NCBI GenBank assembly: GCA_947502925.1
Contig: CANNBS010000002.1
Span: 151,079-215,078, forward strand
From: an uncultured Marinicella sp.
Lineage (GTDB): Bacteria; Pseudomonadota; Gammaproteobacteria; Xanthomonadales; Marinicellaceae
Direction: 5' to 3'
Length of the DNA: 64,000 bases
The position numbers were made by a program, and so were the translations under genes. The notes beneath the pieces are model-generated. The model was given only the letters and a program-made list of their open reading frames with translations, had not been told where the DNA came from and made no database searches. Below are positions 31,158 to 38,048 of the stretch, piece by piece. How positions within the stretch are numbered: position 1 is the first letter of the stretch; each line of letters starts with the position of its first letter.

Positions 31158-31400
31158 TCATAACAACTGCCAGCGCCCGGTTTTATCTGAGCCAATACGC
31201 TTAAGTTTTTGTTCCTGTTTTAATTTTTCGATTGCTCGAGCGATGGTACTGAGGTTTTTCCTCTTTTGTCGGCCAATTGTTGGCGTGTAATGTCCGGATT
31301 TGATTGGATTAATGCGATGATGGCTTCGTGCGTTTTCATTGCATCTAAATTTAGGGTGGCATTTACAGTGGCGTTTAGGGTGGCGTTATTTAAAACAATT
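31158..31400 (-). pseudogene. Remnant of a C-terminal winged-helix domain (AlbA_2/ATP-binding protein type)
   Basis: On the minus strand one frame reads MKTHEAIIALIQSNPDITRQ then QLADKRG. After a frameshift near 31260 the text continues KNLSTIARAIEKLKQEQ, KLKRIGSDKTGRWQLL and a stop. This is the pattern at the C-terminus of AlbA_2/Schlafen-type regulators. The frameshift and lack of an N-terminal part show it is a pseudogene. Its last 65 bp are repeated at 30399-30463. Confidence 0.6.
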
Positions 31401-31408
31401 TTAACTAA

Positions 31409-31758
31409 GGACAGGCATCAAAAACGATAATTTCTTACAAGCTGAATCGATAATCACGACAGAATTTCTTGTTCAAATGCTTCACCAGCAGTTGGCACCA
31501 TGAGACCAAATGGTATATAGGATTCTGCCAAAAACCAGCTTTAGAATAGACTGATTTCAATAATTTTATTAATCTACTTCACAACCGTGAAGACATACCA
31601 CTCGGCTACAATCAGACTAAAACCCTAAAAACCAACCAAATTTATTGTACGTCTAAGTTTCAGACGAAATCTTTTTAAAATTTCCAGTAAACAGCCAAAA
31701 ATATAGCCTGAATATCAATCAAATATACCGTCTAGATTATCTAATTAAGTGCCTGTCC
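31409..31758 (+). mobile_element. 350-bp non-autonomous derivative of the RAYT transposon
   Basis: The left end GGACAGGCATCAAAAAC is the same as that of RAYT copy B, and the right end GTGCCTGTCC (31749-31758) complements it in 9 of 10 positions. It has the REP-like hairpin CTTCACAACCGTGAAG (31577-31592) with the tail CATACCACTCGGC, and the distance from hairpin tail to right end (about 153 bp) equals that in copies A and B. The left 168 bp, including TTTCTTACAA, correspond to the transposase leader. The transposase gene is missing, as in a MITE-like deletion product. Confidence 0.65.
31577..31605 (+). repeat. REP-like hairpin of the non-autonomous RAYT element
   Basis: CTTCACAACCGTGAAG with the tail ACATACCACTCGG matches the hairpin at 5783-5811 in stem and tail, and the similarity runs on through AATCAGAC downstream of the tail. 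Confidence 0.6.
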
Positions 31759-31770
31759 CATGTTATTATA
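31684..31770 (+). repeat. Imperfect direct repeat, copy 1 (RAYT right end)
   Basis: An 87-bp stretch aligns without gaps to 32347-32433. Shared blocks include ATATCAATCAA, GATTATCTAAT and CTGTCCCNTGTTATT. It covers the last 75 bp of the 350-bp element plus 12 bp beyond. Confidence 0.65.
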
Positions 31771-31817
31771 TCCGCACAATCGTAAGGAATCACGATAAAA
31801 AACAGCTGTCTCATGAC

Positions 31818-32141
31818 TCAAGGATTCGATTTATTCAAAGCACAATATTTCTCAGGGACTTCACTGGTTGTGTATTTATTAAATAGCCCAATGAATAATA
31901 ATACAAAATACAGAGTTAAGGATATCAGTATAAAAACAATAATAGAATGACGAAACGGGAAACTAAAGATAACAGAAATAATTAACCACCAGCGAAATGA
32001 AACTTGAAATTCATCAAAATCAATACTCAAACAAGCCCCACATTCAGGGCAAGGCCGAAACTGCTTGCGCGTATCGGGAAATCTGATGGCCTGGCCACAT
32101 TTCGCACATTGCGTGTTCACTTCGAAACCGTTGTAGATCAT
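31818..32141 (-). CDS. Small zinc-ribbon membrane protein
   Basis: The 107-residue protein has an N-terminal zinc ribbon (TQCAKCGQAI and PCPECGACL, two CxxC pairs) followed by two adjacent hydrophobic segments (about residues 50-68 and 70-90). Such zinc-ribbon plus membrane-helix proteins are common and of unknown role. Its start overlaps the preceding gene by 4 bp, so the two are probably translated together. The pair sits between two direct repeats of the RAYT right end. Confidence 0.6.
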   Translation of the reverse strand: MIYNGFEVNTQCAKCGQAIRFPDTRKQFRPCPECGACLSIDFDEFQVSFRWWLIISVIFSFPFRHSIIVFILISLTLYFVLLFIGLFNKYTTSEVPEKYCALNKSNP

Positions 32142-32338
32142 GGGTAGTTATTGATTTTGTTTAGTGGCTGCTCATCAAAAAACGCATCCAAAGCCTTACG
32201 CTCAATATCCTTTAATTGATTAGTGATAAACAGTTTTATAGCCTCATGCAAATGAAATAATTTTGTTTGTAAATTTTCATACTCTATCTTGATTTGCTCG
32301 TTCTGTTCGTCAAGCATCTGGTTATGTGCCTGTCCCAT
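32138..32338 (-). CDS. Small coiled-coil protein whose 5' end lies in a RAYT-type end
   Basis: This 66-residue, mostly helical and charged protein (EQNEQIKIEYENLQTKLFHLHEAI) is not recognised. In the longest frame the first codons ATG GGA CAG GCA CAT are the terminal motif of the RAYT elements (32326-32335). Either the repeat supplied the start codon, or translation begins at the ATG at 32317 (MLDEQNEQ). It overlaps the zinc-ribbon gene by 4 bp. Confidence 0.45.
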   Translation of the reverse strand: MGQAHNQMLDEQNEQIKIEYENLQTKLFHLHEAIKLFITNQLKDIERKALDAFFDEQPLNKINNYP

Positions 32339-32346
32339 ATTATTTA

Positions 32347-32433
32347 CCAGAAAAAATCTAAAATTATAGCCCCAATATCAATCAAGCAAACCACCTTGAT
32401 TATCTAATGAAGTGTCTGTCCCTTGTTATTTTC
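32347..32433 (+). repeat. Imperfect direct repeat, copy 2 (solo RAYT right end)
   Basis: Aligned copy of 31684-31770, containing GTGTCTGTCC at 32412-32421. No matching left end or hairpin accompanies it, so it looks like a solo end left by decay or recombination. Confidence 0.6.
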
Positions 32434-32452
32434 TGAACCCGTTGAATAAAAA

Positions 32453-32887
32453 TTATTTCGAATCCTTCATAGTGAAGTCTTCAAATTTAGTATCTTTGAG
32501 ATACAAGTCTGATTGGTATCTCATGCCATAATAATCGCGTGAGTGTTTAAGTCGGCCCTGCACTTCAATTCGGTCACAATGTTTGTAATTATCTCTAGAT
32601 TGAGATCCGTCCAATAAGATCGAATTTTCTGTTGCATAGTATAGACAAGAATCTCGATCTAAGAAAACAGCTGATAAATGCGTTTCTAAATGATAGTATC
32701 CACTTACTGTGATCAGCTTACCCTCGAATTTTTCCGGATTAGCAATCACTCTCACCAAAGGGACCACTGTTTTATTATATACAAAGCTCATCTCTTCAAA
32801 GTCTTCATCTTCTTGAGCATAAACGGCACACGCAAATAGCATCATGTAACCACACAATACATTGTATAAATTTTTATTAACCTTCAT
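32453..32887 (-). CDS. Exported protein with OB-fold-like segment, function unknown
   Basis: The 144-residue protein has a signal peptide (about residues 1-24, ending AVYA). It then has VPLVRVIANPEKFEGKLITV followed by SGYYHLE, the pattern of exported OB-fold-like domains in which a strand follows NPExxxGKxVxVxG. A second conserved part is HCDRIEVQGRLKHSRDYYG. The role is unknown. It overlaps the GIY-YIG gene by 11 bp, hinting at co-transcription. Confidence 0.55.
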   Translation of the reverse strand: MKVNKNLYNVLCGYMMLFACAVYAQEDEDFEEMSFVYNKTVVPLVRVIANPEKFEGKLITVSGYYHLETHLSAVFLDRDSCLYYATENSILLDGSQSRDNYKHCDRIEVQGRLKHSRDYYGMRYQSDLYLKDTKFEDFTMKDSK

Positions 32888-33725
32888 CTGTTTGCCTCAT
32901 AAGCTCATCCATGCTCTTACCATTCTTATCTTTCCACTCAGCCCAGCCGTTTGAACTTCTGGCTAACACCACAGATGAGGCGGATGATGGGGATTTGAAG
33001 AGTTGGTCGGAGGTAAATTCGAGGACGTTGCCTTGGGGAATTAAAACTTGTTTTTCGATGAGTTCTGCGCGGAGGGCTTTGGTACTGGGATTAATGGTTT
33101 TGGTTTCATCGAGATTGGCTGTGGATCCGCTCAGCACCAGATAGCCTTCATCGGTGACGAGGCATTTCGCTTCGGCTTCTTTGCCTTTGCAGTAAAAGAT
33201 TTTTCTTTGTTGGGCTTTGTCGCCGCGTTTGTCTTCAAAGACTGGATAGCCCAAAGTAGCTAACAGGACTTTGATGGTTTCGAAGTTATCGAGTAAATCA
33301 TATTTCCTGGGCTCAGAGATTGAAGGCAATAAAGAACCGGTGCTGTTATCAGTGGCATAACGCCCGGCTTTTACGGCCTGATCCAGGCAATAATGCTCCA
33401 GGAACTTCACATCGGTCTTGGTGAATTCATTGGTCTTTGTAACGGCAATGACGCAATGCGTCCAGAAGTCCTTGTTTCGGTTATGCTGTTGCAAGCGCGT
33501 CCAGCAATTCTCACCCTCACCAATGTATACCTGCGGCCTACCCTCGTCATCATCCCCAAACAAGAAATACACACCTGTGTATTGCGAGATATCCCGCTTC
33601 GCGGCTTTATCCATCGCCGTGCGCGGAAACCAAATGGCTTTAATCAGTCGATTCGTCAGCTCGGCTTCTTTAACAGAAGTCGGTGCGCCTTCGGGGAGGA
33701 ATATTTGGATGGTTTGGGGTTTCAT
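32877..33725 (-). CDS. GIY-YIG nuclease-family protein with DUF4357-like C-terminus
   Basis: The 282-residue protein has a GIY-YIG type core: TGVYFLFGDDDEGRPQ, VYIGEGENCWTRLQQH and a late ...FLEHYCLDQA. Its C-terminal domain (about residues 170-270) resembles DUF4357. Such proteins are commonly found beside type I restriction-modification genes. The first 27 codons are duplicated upstream at 34356-34442, in an 87-bp direct repeat that encloses another GIY-YIG gene. Its start at 33725 overlaps the stop of that gene. Confidence 0.8.
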   Translation of the reverse strand: MKPQTIQIFLPEGAPTSVKEAELTNRLIKAIWFPRTAMDKAAKRDISQYTGVYFLFGDDDEGRPQVYIGEGENCWTRLQQHNRNKDFWTHCVIAVTKTNEFTKTDVKFLEHYCLDQAVKAGRYATDNSTGSLLPSISEPRKYDLLDNFETIKVLLATLGYPVFEDKRGDKAQQRKIFYCKGKEAEAKCLVTDEGYLVLSGSTANLDETKTINPSTKALRAELIEKQVLIPQGNVLEFTSDQLFKSPSSASSVVLARSSNGWAEWKDKNGKSMDELMRQTDEG

Positions 33726-33727
33726 TT
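33641..33727 (-). repeat. 87-bp direct repeat, downstream copy
   Basis: This covers the 5' end of the DUF4357 GIY-YIG gene. It matches 34356-34442 at 83 of 87 positions by eye. Confidence 0.8.
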
Positions 33728-34318
33728 ATTGATATTCCATGATGGCTTATATTCATTAATTAATTGCTTTTCAATTCTAGTAATAGAATCAACATCTGAA
33801 ATTTCACAAAACCAAAAATTTATATCAACGCTATTACATGTAATTTTATGGTTTAGGTGGCAATTGGTAGACTGGCCATCTTTAAAGCAATTTTTTGGAG
33901 TAATTTTTCCATACCCATGGTTGATTCTTTTCTTTATTGAATCTCTACATCTCCCAATGTAAACAAGTTCATCAGACTTGGTGTATAAGTAAATTCCCTT
34001 AGAGTCAAATATCCTTGAATCTTCTAGATAGAATTTTGAATATGTCAGATCACCATGTTTATTTAAAAAATTCTTGAAAAATTCATCATTCAGGTTTTTA
34101 AGATGAAGTACAAAATCACCTAACGGCATATCGATTAAGCTTTTATAGTCCTGGTTACATCTTGCTTTTAAAGATTTATATCTTTTATGTTCAAGAGTTT
34201 CTGACAAGGTTTTATTATTTTTTTTAGAAAATACATTTTTAAACTTAGTCTCTTCGAAAATAATAGGGTACTGAGAGAAATTATACGAATTATTTTCAAC
34301 TTGAAGCGTTATTTGCAT
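33722..34318 (-). CDS. GIY-YIG nuclease-family protein lying between direct repeats
   Basis: The C-terminal half carries the GIY-YIG pattern: KGIYLYTKSDELVYIGRCRD, KKRINHGYG and IEKQLINEYKPSWN, an arrangement like single-domain endonucleases. I set the start at the ATG at 34318 (MQITLQVENN) because AGGA lies 6 nt upstream. A TTG at 34348 would add ten residues. The N-terminal half is Lys/Asn-rich and unfamiliar. The DNA is more A+T-rich than both neighbours, and the gene is enclosed by an 87-bp direct duplication of the next gene's 5' end, which points to insertion. Confidence 0.72.
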   Translation of the reverse strand: MQITLQVENNSYNFSQYPIIFEETKFKNVFSKKNNKTLSETLEHKRYKSLKARCNQDYKSLIDMPLGDFVLHLKNLNDEFFKNFLNKHGDLTYSKFYLEDSRIFDSKGIYLYTKSDELVYIGRCRDSIKKRINHGYGKITPKNCFKDGQSTNCHLNHKITCNSVDINFWFCEISDVDSITRIEKQLINEYKPSWNINK

Positions 34319-34440
34319 TGGAATCCTGATATTTGATTTGGACACCAATTATTTTTAATCAGACGATTGGTGAGCTCGCCTTCTTTAACAGAAGTCGGTG
34401 CGCCTTCGGGGAGGAATATTTGGATGGTTTGGGGTTTCAT
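34309..34440 (-). pseudogene. Truncated N-terminal fragment of the DUF4357 GIY-YIG gene
   Basis: ATG at 34440 begins MKPQTIQIFLPEGAPTSVKE, identical to the start of the gene at 33725. The frame continues through GELTNRLIKNN and then unrelated codons to a stop at 34309, overlapping the start of the next gene (34318). It could be translated as a 43-residue leader, but is best seen as a duplication remnant. Confidence 0.7.
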
Positions 34441-34442
34441 TT
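34356..34442 (-). repeat. 87-bp direct repeat, upstream copy
   Basis: Upstream member of the pair with 33641-33727. All four mismatches fall in its first 24 bp on the + strand. Confidence 0.8.
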
Positions 34443-34464
34443 GAATCTTTAATTAAGTTTTAAT

Positions 34465-36081
34465 TTACTTAACAGTAGGTAATGGTAAGTGCTCACCGCA
34501 ATGACCAATAATTACTCTTTTATTTACTTGATCAATTTCAAAATGAATTCTTATAGATTGTGATCTGTCATTTGCTACACCTATTTTCAAATGTTTTTGC
34601 ATTTCGATTTCTTTGCCATTGTAATTGAATATTCTATATTTCAAATATTGCTTATTGTTTTTTAAAGTATCTGATTCCCTTGGAGAATATTCTGACTGAG
34701 TAAAAACTTTTCGTGCTTCGTTATCTCCTTTTTCTAAATAGATAGGTAAATAATCTTTAATTAACTTATTTAGAAGATCTAATAATCTATAACCTTGGGC
34801 AAACAAATCAGAATCATTAGCACTTTCAAATGCAGACTCCAAAACAATCAATCTTCTTTTATATATTGAAGAAAGAGCTTCTAAACAATCGATTGGTTTA
34901 GGTGCATTAGGATTAGTTGCTATATCCATCAAAGCTGAAAACCTTGAAGCTTTAATGGGTACACCACTTATTTGATTGTGACCATGAGATCTATTGTATT
35001 GCTCAGTTTTTAACTTCTTTTCAAGTTCCTTTATTACTTCATCTTTTTCATTTAGTGTTAATTCCATGCTTTTATTTTTTGATATTAATTCCTCTAAATC
35101 AGACGTTAATGACTCAATCTCTTCAGAAAACAGTTCTAATTCTTCCTTAGAAACATCTCCTTTATTTGAAAAAATTGATGATAAACGTTTATTTATCTTT
35201 AATTTAGAATATAAGGATTTTACACCTTCTGGTCTGATACGCTTAATATGCATCGCCACATTAGTAGAATGTGTAATTATCTGTAATAAATAATTGCACT
35301 TTTCATAGTGATTTAACTCTTCAGGTAGATCCCTATCCAGGATTAATTGATTGAAAATTCGTTTATCTCGTCTTTTAGGTTTTATTACGTTTATTGCACC
35401 ACCCCACGCAGAAAAATTTTCACCCAAAACATCGCTCATTTCATAGCTATTGAAATCCTGATTTATTTTTACAACTTGTGCAATACCAAACAACATTTGT
35501 TGCAATTTATCTGCTTTAACAAAATAGTCACCATCATAATTTGGACTTAGTATTACCAATGGTGAATCCCTAGATTCTCTTTCTATTTCTGCTAATAGAG
35601 CTTTATATGAATCGATATTATTGCCAACTTCTTTGAAACTTAATCCTACAGTTCCATTGGCAAAATGCGTTTCGGAGAATGATTTAACATTGTCTTGGAT
35701 TATTTTGATAATTCTTGGGCGAGAGGCTGGCACTTCATCATTTACCATTGTGCTTATGGCATCAACATAGATACTACATGTGAATTTAGCACCATCATCT
35801 CCATAATCCTTTAACCCCAGTTCTGTTACCCATTGCCTACCATGCACATTAGAATCAGGATGTCTCAATGTCCAAGAATATATATTAAAATCATCTGTAA
35901 AAGCCTTATTAATCTGCAAAGTCATTTTCTTACTATGATCTTTGCGTGGTTTAATATCTACAATGTCTGAAATGTTTAATTTTTCGCCAAATTTCTCAGA
36001 AAACCATGCGGCAATACTTCTCAAAACAGTTCCAGCAGGGTTGATCCCTTCAATTTTTAAGCTATTAACATAAACAAGCAT
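34465..36081 (-). CDS. Large uncharacterised protein downstream of hsdM
   Basis: I do not recognise this 538-residue protein. The N-terminal half is a mixed alpha/beta region with VTELGLKDYGDDGAKFTCSI, SPLVILSPNYDGDYFVKADK and ENFSAWGGAINVIKP. Residues about 305-365 are a coiled coil (ELELFSEEIESLTSDLEELI and on). The end of the protein has IRIHFEIDQVNKRVIIGHCG followed by EHLPLP, where H and C residues might be functional. No membrane segment is seen. It is on the same strand as hsdM after a 151-bp gap and is A+T-rich, so it is an accessory gene of the restriction-modification island and possibly a defence component. Confidence 0.55.
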   Translation of the reverse strand: MLVYVNSLKIEGINPAGTVLRSIAAWFSEKFGEKLNISDIVDIKPRKDHSKKMTLQINKAFTDDFNIYSWTLRHPDSNVHGRQWVTELGLKDYGDDGAKFTCSIYVDAISTMVNDEVPASRPRIIKIIQDNVKSFSETHFANGTVGLSFKEVGNNIDSYKALLAEIERESRDSPLVILSPNYDGDYFVKADKLQQMLFGIAQVVKINQDFNSYEMSDVLGENFSAWGGAINVIKPKRRDKRIFNQLILDRDLPEELNHYEKCNYLLQIITHSTNVAMHIKRIRPEGVKSLYSKLKINKRLSSIFSNKGDVSKEELELFSEEIESLTSDLEELISKNKSMELTLNEKDEVIKELEKKLKTEQYNRSHGHNQISGVPIKASRFSALMDIATNPNAPKPIDCLEALSSIYKRRLIVLESAFESANDSDLFAQGYRLLDLLNKLIKDYLPIYLEKGDNEARKVFTQSEYSPRESDTLKNNKQYLKYRIFNYNGKEIEMQKHLKIGVANDRSQSIRIHFEIDQVNKRVIIGHCGEHLPLPTVK

Positions 36082-36232
36082 TAAAACCTCATTTTAAAAA
36101 TTAATTACAAATCCTGAACTTCCAAAGAAAATTAAGAAATCCATATTTTCGTATTAGATTACAATTCATTATTAACCATCGATTTTGGATAAATTAAAGT
36201 GTCATATTACTCAAGCTACAAATATAACTAAG

Positions 36233-37726
36233 TTATTTAACATCAGTCTTTCCATTTATCGTTTCCATAACTTCCTTGAAACTCTCCAAACCGGCCTCAA
36301 TATTCTCAATGATTTCATTGGCTAAAATATCTGGGTCGGGCAGGTTGTCGAGGTCCGCCAAGCTTTTGTCTTTAAGCCAGAAGATGTCAAGGTTGGTTTT
36401 GTCTCGTGCAATGATTTCTTCATAGGTGAATTTGCGCCAGCGTCCTTCAGGATTTTCTTCTGACCATGTTTCTGTTCGGTCGTTTCGGTTGCTTGGGTTG
36501 TAACAGTCGATGAAGTCTTGCATGTCTTCCAGCTGCATGGGCTTTTTCTTCAGTGTATGGTGGACATTGGTTCGGTAATCGTAGATCCAAACCTCTTTTG
36601 TCCATGCTTCTTTTGCTCCTGGGCGGTTATCGAAAAACAAGACATTGGCTTTAACACCCGGTTTGTAGAATATGCCCGTTGGCAATCTGAGAATGGTGTG
36701 TAACTCGGTTGATTGTAGCATTTGCTTGCGAACGGTCTCACCAGCACCACCTTCAAACAACACGTTATCTGGCAAAACCACGGCAGCTTCTCCGTTTTCC
36801 TTCAATAAGGTTCGGATGTGCTGCATGAAATTGAGCTGCTTGTTGGAAGTGGTTGCCCAAAAGTCCTGTCTGTTATAAATCAAGTCTTCTTTTTCCTGCT
36901 CACCTTCTTCGTTGGTGAAAGTCATGCTTGACTTTTTACCAAATGGAGGATTTGCCAACACATAATCAAATCGTTTTCCTTCGTCAGCCACCAAGGCATC
37001 TGCTGAAGAAATAAAGGTTTCTCCGTCTATTTCGCCAATGTTATGCAAGAACATGTTCATCAAACACATCCTCCGCGTATTGGCTACAATCTCATTTCCG
37101 TAAAAGGTTTTGTTTTTCAAAAACTCCTTTTGCTCTCGGTTTAATTCGTGGTTGCTAACAATGTGGTCATAAGCTGCAAGGAAGAAACCGCCTGTTCCAC
37201 ATGCAGGGTCCGTGATGGTTTTCATAGGCTCTGGTTGAACACAAGCCACCATTGCTCTAATCAAGGCTCTTGGGGTAAAATACTGCCCCGCTCCTGATTT
37301 GGTGTCTTCTGCATTTTTTTCCAAAAGGCCTTCATAGATTTTGCCTTTCAGGTCAGCACCCATCATGCTCCATTTCTCCTTATCGACCATATCAATGATC
37401 TTGTAGAGTTTGGCAGGGTCTTGAATCTCATTTCTTGACTTAACAAAGATTTGCCCAAGCGTACCCTTAGCTTTTGCCAACTCACGGAGAATTTTGGTGT
37501 AATGGGTTTCCAGTTCTGCACCTCTTTTTCCCTTTAGACTTTCCCAATCACATCCTTCGGGAACTGCGATTTCTCGATTGTATGGGGGCTTGGCAAACTC
37601 ATCTACCATTTTAAGGAAAAGTAGATAGGTGAGTTGCGTTAAGTAGTCACCATAGCTAACTCCATCGTCACGAAGTACGCTGGCAAAACTCCAAACTTTT
37701 GATACTATACCTGATTCGTTACTCAT
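36233..37726 (-). CDS. hsdM: Type I restriction-modification methyltransferase subunit
   Basis: This 497-residue N6-adenine methyltransferase has an N-terminal helical domain (VSYGDYLTQLTYLLFLKMVDEF), the SAM motif DPACGTGGFF (173-182) and catalytic NPPF (259-262). It modifies the site recognised by HsdS. It is the last hsd gene in the order hsdR-hsdS-orf-hsdM, one base after the small orf, so all are likely on one transcript. Confidence 0.95.
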   Translation of the reverse strand: MSNESGIVSKVWSFASVLRDDGVSYGDYLTQLTYLLFLKMVDEFAKPPYNREIAVPEGCDWESLKGKRGAELETHYTKILRELAKAKGTLGQIFVKSRNEIQDPAKLYKIIDMVDKEKWSMMGADLKGKIYEGLLEKNAEDTKSGAGQYFTPRALIRAMVACVQPEPMKTITDPACGTGGFFLAAYDHIVSNHELNREQKEFLKNKTFYGNEIVANTRRMCLMNMFLHNIGEIDGETFISSADALVADEGKRFDYVLANPPFGKKSSMTFTNEEGEQEKEDLIYNRQDFWATTSNKQLNFMQHIRTLLKENGEAAVVLPDNVLFEGGAGETVRKQMLQSTELHTILRLPTGIFYKPGVKANVLFFDNRPGAKEAWTKEVWIYDYRTNVHHTLKKKPMQLEDMQDFIDCYNPSNRNDRTETWSEENPEGRWRKFTYEEIIARDKTNLDIFWLKDKSLADLDNLPDPDILANEIIENIEAGLESFKEVMETINGKTDVK

Positions 37727-37727
37727 A

Positions 37728-38048
37728 TTATTCGCTTTCTAATTCTTTCATCATCTCATCTACCTTGTTTGGAGTGAGGAATGATGTATTGAATAAATCT
37801 TGTTTCTCTTTTCTAACTTTTGCTCTGTAGGCTGAAACACTGATGTTTTCTGCAGCAGCGTGTTCTTCTTCATTGGCCTGATAGCCTTTGATGGCGTTTA
37901 ATGCTTTCAGCAGGCGGCCTTTGTACTTTTTGTTGTCGCGCTCCAGTTCACGGATTTTCTTTTGGTCTTTTTGCAGGATGAATCCTGTGATGATACCCAC
38001 TAAGGCCACTAATAAACTACCGAGTGCTATGTAGTCTGAACTGTTCAT
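37728..38048 (-). CDS. Small membrane-anchored coiled-coil protein between hsdS and hsdM
   Basis: The 106-residue protein has one N-terminal membrane helix (YIALGSLLVALVGIITGFIL), then a charged coiled coil (KDQKKIRELERDNKKYKGRL) and a soluble tail. It overlaps the hsdS stop by 4 bp and lies one base from hsdM, so it is tightly built into the operon. Type I systems do not normally include a membrane protein at this place. The function is unknown. Confidence 0.65.
   Translation of the reverse strand: MNSSDYIALGSLLVALVGIITGFILQKDQKKIRELERDNKKYKGRLLKALNAIKGYQANEEEHAAAENISVSAYRAKVRKEKQDLFNTSFLTPNKVDEMMKELESE

Larger units (their letters stand above)
31081..31817. other. 737-bp region of degraded and mobile sequence
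   Basis: No intact gene is seen. It holds a decayed winged-helix gene fragment (31158-31400) and a 350-bp RAYT-derived element (31409-31758), both listed separately. Confidence 0.7.
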
